A stretch of DNA of 64,000 nucleotides from Clarireedia homoeocarpa (lineage: Eukaryota > Ascomycota > Leotiomycetes > Helotiales > Rutstroemiaceae): positions 6,363 to 70,362 of the forward strand of contig LNKV01000003.1 in NCBI GenBank assembly GCA_001465935.1, written 5' to 3'. Within the stretch, counting starts at the first letter, position 1. Every line of letters begins with the position of its first letter. Below, piece by piece: positions 11,490 through 23,857 of the stretch. The notes under the pieces were generated by a model, which made no database searches, was not told the DNA's origin, and worked only from the letters and a program-made list of their open reading frames with translations. The translations under genes and the position numbers were made by a program.

Positions 11490-12843
11490 GTTTCGCACAA
11501 AGGATAATGGATGTGTTGAAACTGAGCGTTGATTGTTGAAGAGGTAGTAGTATTGGCAAATAAATATTGGAGTCTACTCGATTGGGGTGTGTGTTTCCGG
11601 ACTTGGGAATGTACTTACATGCCGCTCTTTATACTATTTACTTCCTTCCTGGATACTGGAGCCGTATCTGCTTCAATCCTGCAATGTTTCTGAGGTTCGA
11701 AGTTCGAAGTCTGAGAGAGTCAATATGCATTGTAAGCAAGCTACATGTATTACTAGCTTTGTGGATTTTATTTTCATCTCCGCGGCGTTTGTGGGAAACT
11801 GAAGATGCGAGGAACGAGGAAGATTGGTAATGTAAATATTGCAACTATGGCCTCGTTACTCAATTCGGCCCTCACAAAGTCCGAATGCCGGGTAGTGGCG
11901 ATAAGGCAAGAACAAGCTTTGCTGGCGAGTATAAAACTACCAAGGTAACCTTACATATAAGTGGAATATAATACACCAGAACGCTTCCCTTCTCACCATG
12001 TCTTTCACCTTTGGGCACTCTCTCGATTACAGTCAAATCATGAAACCCGACCACATATTCAGCGAGCAATAGCAATAAGTTGTGTGCTAGTTTACGCGTT
12101 CTAGCTCCGAAGCTGTACTTGTTTACCATACCGAACGAGGATTTGCAGCTTTTAGGCTCCTACCGCTGTATAGCTCAAATCTTGGGGAAGGGATTCAAAA
12201 CAAGAGGCATATTCTTCAACTGGAGATTAAAACATGTATGGTATCTAAATTACCCTTCGGAGAAACCAGAGGTTGAGGATATGCGGACCTTTAAAATCAA
12301 AAGAGGGTAAGGGAAATGCGAGGACAGGAGACGAAAACGAGTCTGAATTGGTTGACTTGCAAAGTCGACTTTCAGGGCTACCGAAATGCACTTGTACAGA
12401 TTCCTACTGGCCGTTGCCTTGCAGGCAGAGTTTTAAATAGGGGGTAAAAGTGTTTTTGCACAGCGACACTGTCCGACCATGAAGTCATTTGACCTATTAA
12501 TCGTCGTGGCGGGACAGAGCAGCAAAACAGTAGCATAAGGTTGATATCCTGTTCATTTCACGTTGTGGGAATGTTCGATAATTGATAGCTGCTCAATATG
12601 GATTAAACTTTTTGTTGTATGGATGGTCTATCATAAGATAGTACACTTGGCAGGTAGACCACAAGGCCCTTCCTTGTCTTCATTCGATTGCTTCACCTCT
12701 GTTTTTGGGGCATTTTCTGCTCCATTCTTCTTCGTCGACGTTGTTTCTGCCTTCGTTTCACTTTTGACTAGCTCTGAAGGTCCCTGTTCACGAACGTCAG
12801 AAAACCGCACTGATGTGATGCATTTGGGGCCACTTACATCTAG
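11490..12843. other. Intergenic, 1.35 kb, no supported gene
   Basis: The stretch lies between two minus-strand genes, the NmrA-like one and the WrbA-type flavoprotein. Several frames of 60-90 codons overlap on both strands, but none shows a domain, a composition bias or a splice pattern that supports a gene. It holds the NmrA-like promoter and the flavoprotein 3' end. Confidence 0.4.
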
Positions 12844-13897
12844 TCAAGCAAAGTTGACTTTGGAGATAGCATTACCAAATGCCTCACCTTGAGCAAGGGC
12901 AATTTCTAACTCGAGAGCACTTGGTTGACGGGATCCGTCGGGTCCCTACCCGAGCATTAGTTGCGGACTTAAAATGAACAATTGTAGGATAGGTGCTTAC
13001 AGCAAAAGTTCCAGCACCCCATGGTGAGCCACCGCGGACCTCGGAGAGATTGGCAAGCTGTGCAAAGGCAGTTTTGTATCCCAGTGGGACGTAGATGATA
13101 CCGTGATGAGTCAGTGTCGACATGGCTGCAATGGCAGTACTCTCTTGTCCACCGCCTGGAGTACCAGTGGAAACGAAGATGCCGGCATACTTGCCCCAGT
13201 AGGCACCGGAGGCCCATTGGCCACCGGTGGTGTCCCAGAAAGCTTTCCATTGGGTGGGGAAATTACCATAACGAGTTGGTACACCAAAGAGGAACGCGTC
13301 CTATTGTTCTATAGTTAGTCGCGTGTTGATTGTTGCACAAGTACGGTGAGACACCTACATAGTTCTCCAGGGTCTTGGCATTGATCACTGGAATGTCGGC
13401 ATTCTTTGGTGGGGCATGCATCTATCTTTCTGTCAATTTCTGCATTTTATCTTGTCGAGTGTCGATGTATACCTTCTCTAAGACCTCTTGGGGAAGCGTC
13501 TCGGGAACCCTGTAAGGGGTTAGTATTTTGTGTATATAAAAATTGACAATAGACATGGCTTGGAAGTCGAGTAGAAGCGTAGGCAGGATAATGTAAAACA
13601 TACTGATAGAGATCGGCTTCGATGCCGGCTTTCTTGAGGCCTTCCTTCTCAGCTTCAGCAAGCTTTTGAATGTGGCCATACATGGAATACTATGGGGTTT
13701 ATGGACATTAGCTCGCTGACTACTGAGGCCTTGCAAAGGTTTTGGAAAAGATAGATGTATAGCGTTGTGTTCGTTTGCAAAACACAAGTGAATTGCACGA
13801 CGCCTCGTTCTCATGTATGGTCAGGTCATGGATGAGGTGGGGGGGAAGGAAGTGAGTAAAGTCAACATACAAAGACGATAGCGACTTTGGGGGCCAT
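12844..13897 (-). CDS. WrbA/Pst2-type flavodoxin-like NAD(P)H:quinone oxidoreductase
   Basis: FMN flavoprotein of the WrbA/Pst2/Ycp4 family, which reduces quinones by two electrons and protects against oxidative stress. Minus-strand exons are 13897-13871, 13689-13604, 13509-13473, 13421-13359, 13300-13001 and 12945-12844, giving 204 residues, the usual size. It begins MAPKVAIVFYSMYGHIQKLA, the FMN phosphate loop. Further family marks are VPETLPQEVLEKM, FGVPTRYGNFP, GGQESTAIAAMSTLTHHGI and YVPLGY. The first intron is about 180 nt, longer than most here. It diverges from MSH1 across 686 bp. Confidence 0.93.
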
Positions 13898-14583
13898 TTT
13901 GTATTACTGTGATCGGGTTTAGATAGATTGGGTTCGAGGAGTGTAGAATGAAGAGTCAGGTGAGTACGAAGTTTGTATGCAGAAGGAGGAAATATAAAGG
14001 GCAGATTCGTTCCCTCTTATATGCCTTTATCTTTCTGCTTGTAGGAGGAGAATGGCGCTGGCGCGGGGCAAGCATTGAGACTAGTAAGTATGTCGCTAAC
14101 TAAGCTAATCAGGTAGGCACAGGACTAGTCTGCTTTTTGCTTCACTATGCAACCATTCGCGTCGCTTCCCCCCCTCGCCAGTGACTTCACGTAGCATTAG
14201 CCGTGATTACGAAATGTAGACACAGCACCTAATCATTAGTAAGTCCTATCTCATCAACTCATCTGCGTATTAGCTCCTCCTGATCTCTGGTCGCCGTAGT
14301 AACGCGCTCTGTGCAACAGCAGAGTGCTCTTCTCCAATCCAATAGGGCTGCTTGCTTGGTAATAAAGGTTGATTGCTTGATAAGTGGTTGATCATCGGGC
14401 AATGTGGGGAAGACCAAAGTAGTCAGCATTTGGAAATCAATTCATGTTTAGTGACTAACCGTAACAGGCTAGCATAGAGCGCCTCAATCCGAGAAAAAGA
14501 TAGAACTCTACCGAAGTACGATCGGTACTCACCAGGTCAAGAAGCGCCGGCGTGTGGAGTTGACATACTGCCCATACCAATCA
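13898..14583. promoter_or_regulatory. Divergent promoter of flavoprotein and MSH1
   Basis: The 686-bp space lies between the two start codons. No frame is convincing and no clear factor site was recognised. Confidence 0.4.
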
Positions 14584-17500
14584 ATGTCATTCCTTAACAC
14601 TCAAGGTGTAGGAGGCTTTCGCATACACATATCTGTTCTCTCGGCCAAGATCAGACAAAACTCGTGTTGCTCTACGCCCTCACGCTTGCTTCCTGTGCTA
14701 TCCGTTTGTCGTCTGGCCACTCACTTTTCCCCCACGTCGAATCAACAGCGAAGATGGAAAAAAACGAAGTCGTCAATTTCCTTCGACGATCTGTTGTATT
14801 GCCCGAACCCTAGACCGGCCAAACCATCAAGCCTAGATGAACAACCTAATGAGATCAAAGCTGAGCCAACCGACACCTCGATATCTTCTTCCGAAGATCT
14901 CGAGAGAACACTTCACATTCTTGAAGCTCATCATGCTTTCGAGCCAAACCCCCTAGAAGTTCCGTTAGAGGATGGCTTGCAGCACCCAGTGGAAAGCGAA
15001 GAGATCAAAAAGACCAAGAGAACACGAAAGGCTGCACCCGCCCGCATTGAAAGTTTATCTCAAGGTCTAATTGATCTCGATAAGCCGGAGTCATTGATAC
15101 ACAATGTCACATCCACCATTGCAAAACTAAAAGAACCTGTTAGCAAGTCTGATGGATCTGCTCAAAGTCTCCCTCAAGGATTAATCTCATTAGAGCCATT
15201 GGAGCTCGAGGATGAACCACCATCATATCCCACGGTGATCATGCAAGCACGCAACAACATGTACAAGTTCGGGAACTGTGTAGTCATCACTCGTGTTGGT
15301 GGATTCTATGAACTATATTTTGACCATGCGGATGAGTTCGGCCCTCTACTGGGCTTGAAGGTTTCCCAGAAAAAAACCAATGCTGGGCCTGTCTCTATGG
15401 TGAGCCGTTATGCCACGGGATGATGCGGATTGCTGCTGATACTATTCAATAGGCTGGCTTTCCTTTTCACCAACTTGATCGCTATTTAAAGATACTTGTC
15501 CAAGATTTAAACCGGAATGTTGCTATCTCTGAGGAGTATCCAAACGATATTTCTGCAAAAGTAAAGTCTGGTGGATTGATGCATGACCGGAGAGTCTCAC
15601 GAATCATTACGCCTGGTACACTGATTGATGAGAACTTCATGGACCCTCTATCTAACAATTATGTCCTCGCAGTCAATATTGAGGGTGCATTGGCCTCGTC
15701 AACATCTGATTTCAACCATGACATCTCCGTAGGACTAGCATGGTTAGATCTATCAACTGGCCAATTCTTTACACAGAACATTTCGCTAGCAGAAATACCT
15801 TCCTTCCTCGCTCGTGTGTCCCCACGTGAGATAGTGCTAGACGAAAAGCTCGAGGCTCACAACCATGTTCTTTATTTGTTTGGAAATGATAGACAGCTCA
15901 TAAAGTATGCAGTAGTACCGGATGTTAGATCTATAGAAGATTGGGGCTCGATGCTGGAGTCACCTGTGCCGCCATCCTCAGCTAGCTACTTCACGGAACA
16001 AGAGATAGCAGCAGGTAGCTTCTTGCTTCATTATATTGGAACCCAGTTACAAGGCTCTGACCTGAAACTTCAACCGCCTGTTCGTCAACTCGATCTTATG
16101 GGTGTTGACAAGAATACAATGAGAGCCCTAGAAATCAAGAAGACCATTCGAGAAGATAACTTCAGTGGCAGTCTGCTTCATACTGTTAGGCGGACTGCCA
16201 CAAAAGGAGGTGCAAGACTTTTGGAGAATTGGTTAGGTGCGTTTTCAGAAAAATTGGAGAAGATCGCACTGTCTAACTGATTTCGAAGCTTCTCCATCAA
16301 CTTCTTTGGACATAATCAACACTCGATTAGATTTGGTAACATACATGCTAGGCCAAGAATCACTTCGAGAGCGAGTTACGACCCTGCTCAAAAGAAGCCA
16401 CGATTCACATCGCTTGTTGCAGAAGTTTGCGTTCGGACGGGGGGACGCTGACGACCTTTTGGCACTGGCCACTACCATACATGCAACGCGAGACTTAGCC
16501 AGATTGCTGGCTCAAGATGGGTATGTCGAACCGTGCGTTCAAGGATTACTGGATCGAATAGTTCTAGAAGACCCAATGCTTCTTGCAGAGGGTATCACCG
16601 CTGCTATAGATGAAGATGGTCTCGTACAGCAACATCGAATAGAAGATGCCGAAAGCGGAGAAATGCAAGCGCTCGCAGAAGCTGTTGTAGCATCTGAAGG
16701 ACCTTGTGAAGATACGTCAACACTCCGAAAAAACAGCCGTAAGAAGTCACTCAATAGCATACGAGAATACTATAATCAGGAAAACGAAGCCTGGATAATG
16801 AAAACCACGGCGACTCCTACTTTACGACGGTTGCACAAAAGGCTCAATGATTTTGCAGATCAGAAAGCCTCACTTGCATCGTCCCTCTGTGAGCGCCTAG
16901 GTGTCGCGAGTCTCACTCTTCGCTTCACACCTGGTCTTGGTCATATTTGCCACGTTAAAGGTAAGGACGTCAATCTTTCGATCCCCGAAGCACGAACCAT
17001 CAGCTCTAGCAAAAGCACCAGATCTCTCCACCACCCAGAGTGGTCAGCGCTCGGTCAAGAAATCGACCAATGCCGCATTCATATTCGAGCAGAAGAACAA
17101 CGCCTCTTCTATACACTCCGCGAGCAAGCAATCACCAATCTCGTCAAACTCCGACGGAATGCCGCCGTCCTTGAGGAGATTGATATCGCATGCTCTTTTG
17201 CTTCTTTAGCTGAAGAGAGGGGCTGGACTCGTCCGATTCTGAACACAAGCTCAACGCATAAAATCATCGGAGGACGACATCCTACAGTCGAGGGTGGGCT
17301 CGAGGAGGAGGGTAGAAGCTTCATATCAAACGATTGTCTTGTAGGAGATGTCGACCGAGCTTGGATGATAACGGGACCCAATATGGCAGGCAAGAGCACC
17401 TTCCTTAGACAAAACGCCTTGATAACAATTCTTGCTCAAGTCGGATCGTACGTGCCGGCACAGTACGCAGAATTAGGGATTGTCGATCACATATTCAGCA

Positions 17501-17940
17501 GAGTAGGCTCAGCGGACGATTTGTATCGGGACCAGTCCACATTCATGGTCGAAATGTTAGAGAGCGCGGCAATTCTGGACAACGCTACATCAAGATCATT
17601 TGTTATCATGGACGAGATAGGAAGGGGGACAACACCGACAGACGGCATTGCTATTGCATTCGCATGTTTGCATCACCTTTATCATGTGAACAAGTGCAGG
17701 ACACTATTTGCAACGCATTTTCATGCCCTAGCGGACTTAATATCCGAGCATAATATGGATGATGTGGGCTTCTATTGCACAGATGTAGAGGAAGATGGGA
17801 GCATTGATGGAGCATTTAGGTACAGTTACAGATTGAAAAAAGGTATCAACACGCATAGTCACGCTCTCAAAGTGGCTAAATTGGCTGGGTTACCGAAAGA
17901 AGCTGTTGAAATTGCAAGGCAGGTATTGGAAAAGCTGTAG
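14584..17940 (+). CDS. MSH1: Mitochondrial DNA mismatch repair protein Msh1
   Basis: MutS homologue that maintains mitochondrial DNA. Exons are 14584-15399, 15453-16236 and 16289-17940, giving 1083 residues. The first in-frame ATG was taken; the N-terminus is basic, Ser-rich and free of acidic residues at first, fitting a mitochondrial presequence, and leads to the motif SFDDLLYCPNPRPAKP. The mismatch-binding domain has the Phe-x-Glu element in GGFYELYF (about residue 250). The ATPase domain holds a Walker A GPNMAGKSTFLRQNA (about 896-910) and a Walker B SFVIMDEIGRGTTPTDG, then FATHFHALADL. The protein ends soon after the ATPase domain. The two short introns (53 and 52 nt) each restore conserved sequence. 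It ends tail to tail with RPP0. Confidence 0.95.
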
Positions 17941-18340
17941 ATTCTAGAAGAAATTGTCAGCAAACTGTATTGGCCATGGATGATAGTGAAATACGAATGT
18001 GAAAATTGAGAAGCATTCAGGAAAAAATTAGAGTGTTGTTGTTTTTGATCTTCAAGGTGCGCGAACACCATTAAGGGTTAAAAAGCTATGATTTTACTCA
18101 TCATGATGCTTAGAGGTGGAAGACATACGAAAAGAGATTGTATCACCGACCTTTCAACAAATGATCGAGAAATGACTGTTACATCACAAATCTTATCATC
18201 ACTGCGCGAAGAACCACCTTGACTTTAAGTTACTTTATTGAACTCTAGCCAAGATACTTTGATGGCTTCCAGTTGACCTCATCATCCGTTCCGTGTGTCT
18301 GAGAGGACACACGCAAATTTCATGGCAGATCATGTATAGA
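17941..18340. other. Intergenic, tail-to-tail MSH1 and RPP0
   Basis: Four hundred bases take the 3' ends of MSH1 (plus) and RPP0 (minus). Nothing else is visible. Confidence 0.5.
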
Positions 18341-19358
18341 TTAGTCGTCGAACAAGCCTCCAAATCCTCCTTCATCAGAGTCCTCTGCCTCTTCTTCCTT
18401 CTCCTCCTCCTTGGTCTCGGCAGCTGGTGCAGCGGTCTCAGTGGTTGGGGCAGCAGCTTGGGTAGCATAAGCCTCAGGGTTGGCAATACGGTCCTTAAGT
18501 TCATCAATTTCAGGCCAGCTGTAGTCAGTCTCGATGGCAACTGCCAAGACCTTCTTGTAGCTGTTCACAACAGAATGCATAACAGATGGTAGGGTTGGGA
18601 AGTTGGCAGCCAAAGAGATAGCAGCGATGGTTGTGATGGCGCTGGAGAAGGCTTTGAGAAGCTGCTCCTCTTCAATGTCAAGAACGCTTGGCGGGAATGT
18701 GTTGCCTTGGTCGTAGACTTGAGCGATACCCATACCGTATGTGAACGGGGAGATGTTCAACATGTTAAGCAAGGTAGCTTCAGAAGCTCCGACCTTGGTA
18801 CCTGCCTCGACAAGCTTCAAGTCGGTGGTAATTTCAATGGTACCACGAGCGATCTTGGTTGGGACACCAAGAGCTTGGAAGAAAGAGGTCTTTCCGGGTT
18901 CCATGCCAGTGTTACCTGCTGGAACATAAACGTCTGCAGGGGCAATGGCGCCAGCTCTGGCGGGGGCAGCGACCTTGTTGGAAAGAATTTTGTCACGAAT
19001 TTGCTTGAGGTCGCTGTTGGTGAAAACGAAACCAACATTACCCTTCACGAAAGGAAGAAGACGCTCGTACTCTGGGTTGTCGGTGACGAAGCCTTTGACG
19101 GCACGGCGGACCTATTTTCACAATTGATATTAGTTTTTGCCCACACACAATCACGATATAGTGCAATTGTAAAATCCAACGTACCATGGTGTTCTTTCCC
19201 ATCAGCACAACAGCCTCTCCGCGGAGAGCCGAGCGGATCTCGTGCATTTGTTGAGAGCTGACATTGTCGACAGAGACGATGAAGACGGATTTGTATTCTT
19301 CAAGCAATCCCTTGAGCTTGTCGAAGTAGGTAGCCTTGTTGTCTGATTTGCCCCCCAT
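18341..19358 (-). CDS. RPP0: 60S acidic ribosomal protein P0
   Basis: Base of the ribosomal stalk, where P1/P2 dimers attach and recruit translation factors. Exons on the minus strand are 19358-19185 and 19111-18341, giving 314 residues, the normal P0 length. It starts MGGKSDNKATYFDKLKGLL and includes MGKNTMVRRAV across the intron (73 nt) and the L10-type rRNA-binding part. The C-terminus has the Ala-rich hinge and the acidic stalk tail EEEAEDSDEGGFGGLFDD, the eukaryotic P-protein signature. It shares a 401-bp divergent promoter with TRM82. Confidence 0.97.
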
Positions 19359-19759
19359 ATCTTCTTATAATGAAGGTAGGATGTTTAAGGGTCAAATTGA
19401 TGGATTTGGAGTGGACGGAGAGATTTCTTCGTTGGAAGAAATTGTTATTGAAGTTGTCGCGAAGTTGTTCGGGGAATGAAATTCGGATTTTGACGACTTT
19501 TCGATAAATTGTGTGTGCGGTACCGATCGTTAGCGTCGTCTCTGACCGCGCTACTGTACCTCAGATTTGATTGGTTAAGAGTTCTAGCTGTACCTAGACA
19601 TTTTATCGGGAAGACTCTGGAGAGCCGCACAGATTTTCATAACCATGTAGTGAAAAGAATAGGATAGGAACGACTTTGAAATTTCTGATTTTATGAAGAT
19701 ACACCAGAAAACCCCTTGAAGATTGGCTTAAGCTCCACGTCCGTATCCTTTACACAGCC
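19359..19759. promoter_or_regulatory. Divergent promoter of RPP0 and TRM82
   Basis: The start codons of a ribosomal protein gene and a tRNA methylation gene are 401 bp apart. No intervening gene fits, so both promoters must lie here or overlap the 5' ends. No specific factor site was identified by eye. Confidence 0.5.
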
Positions 19760-21460
19760 ATGTCTAAGCCGAGGATGCCATACCAATGCCTCAAGCAATG
19801 TGGGAATCTCCTCGTAGCAGCTCGAGGCTCAAGCATTGACATATTTGATATCAAGGATGGTTCATACCTTTCGACGTGGATGCCTCCAATATCAGAAAGT
19901 CCTGAGATTTTAACGCACGTTGGTGAAGACATGAATGGCAACGATTCACAGCAGAAATCACAGACATCGTCCCCGGACATCATATTGGATGCAGCAACCC
20001 CGCCAGCAAAGAGGAGGAAACTTTCCGTTGGCGAAGAAATAGGTACAACGACTGTGGTGCAGCAGGGAAAGAAAAATGCGAAGAACAACACCCCGGCTTC
20101 CAAGGTTTCCGAGCCATCATCCGTCACCAACCTGACCACCACGAACGACCGGCGACATGTGATCGCAGTCACAGGCGAGGACAAAGCAATCAGGGTCTTC
20201 GAATGGGAGAATAGCGCTGGTTGCAGCTTGAAACAACTTAGCGAACGGTGAATGATGCCAAGCTCTGCCTGGATCATTAAAGTCTAACGAGATTCTAGTT
20301 GTATGCCGAAACGGCCATGCGCCGTCATTACAACAGCAGATAATAGCACCATAATTAGCGCCGATAAGTTTGGAGATGTTTACTCCCTTCCTCTAATTCC
20401 ATCAGATTCACGTTCTGCTCCTCCAACGATAGAAGGCTCGGCTTCACCTGCACCTATGAGCGAAAAGCAGCCTCCAAAGCTCTTCCAACCCACCGCAAGT
20501 AATCTCACGGTGCACTCAATCCGTAATCTCAAGGCGCTTGAAGCCCAGAAGAAACAAACCAACAAAACCTCTGAAAAGGCCGGACCAACTTTCGAGCATA
20601 AGCTCCTGCTTGGCCATGTGTCTATGCTCACGGATGTCGCCGTAGCTACAGCGAACGGTCACAGTTACATTCTCACAGCTGATCGGGATGAGCATATCCG
20701 GATCACAAGAGGAATTCCTCAAACACACATAATTGAAGGTTTCTGTCTTGGTCATAAAGAGTTTGTTAGTCGTTTGTGCATTCCTTCCTGTAGACCTGAA
20801 ATACTTATTTCTGGTGGTGGAGACGATGATCTACATGTATGGGATTGGGTCAGCGGAGCTTTATTATTTAAAGCAGATCTCAAAGGCCATGTAGAAGATA
20901 TTTCGTCAGAAAGCTGTAATGTAAAGGACACCACTACAGCCGAGGCACACAAGATTGCAGTTACTGGTATCTATCACTGCAGAGCCGGCCATTCAGGTCG
21001 CGATCTTGTTATAGCTACATGCGAAGGGTGAGTACAATTATTCCTTATAGACTGTGGAGTTAACGCTAATCAACTTCCTAGACTTCCGGCTTGCATCATC
21101 TATACACTTACAGCAGAAGCTCACCTCACTCATCTCCAGACTCTTCCACTCTCTGGTAATGCTCTGTCGGTTGTTCTAAGCTATACAACGGACTCAAAGA
21201 TATCGCTCATAGTCTCGATTGACAGTGTTCATGCACCATGGTCTACTACCGCCGCAAGGGAATCCAATGAAACCAGTATCAATCCCTTGCAATTTTATAG
21301 ATTTGATGAGCCCGAGGGCAGGTTTATGAATGAGGAACAAAATGGATTTGTGACGGTGGGTAGTGAAGGTTTTGTGGAAGAAGGGAAGATAGATCGGTGG
21401 AAAACGTTGCTTTATGGTGTTGGAAATTTGAGAAAGATGGACGGCGAGGAAGAACCATAA
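19760..21460 (+). CDS. TRM82: tRNA m7G46 methyltransferase non-catalytic subunit Trm82
   Basis: WD40-repeat partner that stabilises the catalytic subunit Trm8 in making 7-methylguanosine at tRNA position 46. Exons are 19760-20247, 20299-21027 and 21082-21460, giving 531 residues. It begins MSKPRMPYQCLKQCGNLLVA. A low-complexity nuclear-signal-like insert (PPAKRRKLS) lies near 76-84. The beta-propeller blades include VIAVTGEDKAIRVFEW, ISADKFGDVYSLPL, SYILTADRDEHIRI and LISGGGDDDLHVWDW, and FCLGHKEFVSRLCI between blades is typical of Trm82. Introns are 51 and 54 nt. It ends only 105 bp from the stop of the next gene on the opposite strand. Confidence 0.92.
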
Positions 21461-21565
21461 TCAGCTAGAAGCAGTCATTGGCACATATAGCACTTTTCAT
21501 GAATTATGATGAATGTAGGGAGATGAAGGAATTGGTGTAGATCATGGTCTACGAGGCCTTTACAT

Positions 21566-23857
21566 TTAGATTACATGTCTGGCGCTAAGCACATTGGCCT
21601 CTCTATATCTGGCATTCGATTCATGCACCAAATGCTGTCGCCATTTAAAAACAGCTCGATCCATTTCATCAGCCACCTTTTGGCCCTCGCATTTTGCAAC
21701 GACATCCAACACCCATCTAAGTCTGTCTGTACTGACCCATTTATGTTCTTCAATATCTCTGGTAGCACCTAGGTAGGCAATAGCTCTTGACATTTCCGGC
21801 ATTGGCTTGACGCCGTGTGCACTAAGATATTGCCAGCATTGTGTAACATTGCGCAGCGCAACCCTAGGGCTCCGAACTTTGGACATAGAAAATGCAGTCG
21901 CCATTTTGTGTATGAGGTTAATTCGTGATTTAGAAAGAGGCCTCCTTGCCGAGGGATACTTCTGGTGCTCAGGGAGTTCGGCCCATATGGGAATCTCTAG
22001 AGCGGCCCATATTGAGCGAGAGCTAATGTTGTCACTATGAATCATAGCCACAACTAACGCGACGCAAGACTCGGGCAGTATTCGTCCCTTACAATAGTGC
22101 ATATAGACATGGTATGCCATACGAGAGTTTTTAACACCCATACCTCTTACGGTTTTAGTGACCGTCCTAACGTCTACTCTGGATGCATATCTCCGTAGTT
22201 GATGAAGGGCGGTAAGACTATGACGGCCCTTTTGAAGTTTGTACAGTAGGTCAAAGAAATCACGGAACATCTTATCCTGCAACTCATCATGCTTTTCTAA
22301 GCTCCGGAATAGATTGAGAAATGGTGTCCGACCCAGGACATTCATAGTTCTGAAGGCGTGCTTCACTGCATGTCCTTTTGCAACATTGCCTTGAGTAATC
22401 CAACGATTGAGTGTAAGTTCGGCAATTTCGACCGCTGTTGTAAAATGCGACGACTCGGCTTGAGGGTTCAGCTGGCCTAAGCTGTGCGCCTCTAACATCT
22501 TCCAAATCGATGTCAAAGTCACATCGTCGATTTTTTCCAGCTTAGATAAAATCAACAGCCACCCCAAACAGGCGACATGACGCTCCTCTCGCATGTATCT
22601 AAGCACCGATGGGGAGGTTGCATCTTCCTCCAGAACGTCTATTTGATTAAGAAGATTGGAGCAAGATGTGGCTAGTTTTGATAGGAGGCTTTTGGGCAAT
22701 GAATCCAGGACGGCGACCATTGATTCGATAAGAAGTGTAGGTTTCAAGGTATCCTCCGCGCCGATAATTGCAGTACACGCTGCATCGAGATCTTCGGCCG
22801 CTCGTGATAAGGCGTCTCTAGCCTGAGGCAAATCGACGATTTTATTAGACATTGTTAAAAACTTAACGTAGCGAATGCTTTGCTGGACAGTTTTTATTGA
22901 CATCTCGGCATTCTTGAAGCTCTGATATCTGTAACCACTGGCAGGCTGCCACGCTAAGCGCAAGACCGATGATTTGATAAGAGGTCCAATTTCTTCCAAC
23001 GCGGCCTCGAGCTGAGTTGAAGAGACTGATGCGAGAACCTTCAAAGTCAAATGATGTAGCTCTATCGAGCTAGGAATTTCATTTAATAAGGAAATAAACT
23101 CCCCAATAACTTTACTGTCGAAGTCAATCGGCCTCATGACTTTACAAGACAGGATGCCTTCCCAAACAGACGAGTAAAAGATTAACAGTCGCCGAGTAGT
23201 GCTGATGCTTTGCTGCTGTGATGCCGCTCGTAGGGCTAGACTGACCTTCTGGAGTGTGCGAGATAGAAGGCCATCGCATACCAGACCGAGCGTGAGATGT
23301 CGCTGAAACTTCTGATTGAACACGTCGCACAGTCGAATTGCTTCAGCAGGTGTGCACGACTTAATAGCAGAGCAAAAGTCCTCCATATCCCTTTCCACCC
23401 CCATCTCTCGCTCGTGTATATCCTGCGCATGTTCTATGATCCCCAGAGTATCTTCAAACTCGCCTGGTAGTGGCGCAGGTTTATAAATCCATTTCATTAA
23501 CCAGGAAAAAAGATTACCTGCTTTCTTCGACGCTGGAGTACCTTGGAGTGAAGGTGAAGGAGGTTTCCACTGCCATTTGGTTTGCCCAGTAAGCCAAGAA
23601 GAGCCCCAAAATCCCGCTGGATCGAGCATAGAGGGCTGCATGTCGGTTACATATGCCATTCGTCTTTTCCCCAACCTTCTCCTGCTCTCCATTGGGCCAG
23701 GCACAGAGCTGCCATACCGTCTAGTGGACTTCAAGACATCGCAAAATCTCTGGAACGCGCGACAGAGCTGATCGCCGGACACCCATAGAGAGTATTCCAG
23801 AGGCTGGGAAAACTGACGCTGGAGCTTCCGACAGCAAGTGGTCGGTCGAGGGCGCAT
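21566..23857 (-). CDS. Large uncharacterised fungal protein, possibly PPR-like and mitochondrial
   Basis: A single uninterrupted frame of 763 residues with no intron, in contrast to its neighbours. I do not recognise a named family. The N-terminus (RPRPTTCCRKLQRQFSQ) is basic with almost no acid, fitting a mitochondrial targeting signal. The rest reads as mostly amphipathic helices with many Leu/Ala pairs; segments such as KNSRMAYHVYMHYCKGRILP and CWQYLSAHGVKPMPEMSRAI have the look of degenerate pentatricopeptide repeats (a helix pair ending in a G-x-x-P-like turn). A mitochondrial RNA-related role would fit such a protein but is inference. It diverges from HEM12 with 457 bp between starts. 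Confidence 0.8.
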   Translation of the reverse strand: MRPRPTTCCRKLQRQFSQPLEYSLWVSGDQLCRAFQRFCDVLKSTRRYGSSVPGPMESRRRLGKRRMAYVTDMQPSMLDPAGFWGSSWLTGQTKWQWKPPSPSLQGTPASKKAGNLFSWLMKWIYKPAPLPGEFEDTLGIIEHAQDIHEREMGVERDMEDFCSAIKSCTPAEAIRLCDVFNQKFQRHLTLGLVCDGLLSRTLQKVSLALRAASQQQSISTTRRLLIFYSSVWEGILSCKVMRPIDFDSKVIGEFISLLNEIPSSIELHHLTLKVLASVSSTQLEAALEEIGPLIKSSVLRLAWQPASGYRYQSFKNAEMSIKTVQQSIRYVKFLTMSNKIVDLPQARDALSRAAEDLDAACTAIIGAEDTLKPTLLIESMVAVLDSLPKSLLSKLATSCSNLLNQIDVLEEDATSPSVLRYMREERHVACLGWLLILSKLEKIDDVTLTSIWKMLEAHSLGQLNPQAESSHFTTAVEIAELTLNRWITQGNVAKGHAVKHAFRTMNVLGRTPFLNLFRSLEKHDELQDKMFRDFFDLLYKLQKGRHSLTALHQLRRYASRVDVRTVTKTVRGMGVKNSRMAYHVYMHYCKGRILPESCVALVVAMIHSDNISSRSIWAALEIPIWAELPEHQKYPSARRPLSKSRINLIHKMATAFSMSKVRSPRVALRNVTQCWQYLSAHGVKPMPEMSRAIAYLGATRDIEEHKWVSTDRLRWVLDVVAKCEGQKVADEMDRAVFKWRQHLVHESNARYREANVLSARHVI

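Noticed and set aside
18707..19261. Plus-strand frame of 184 codons
   Set aside because: It is antisense to the highly conserved RPP0 gene.
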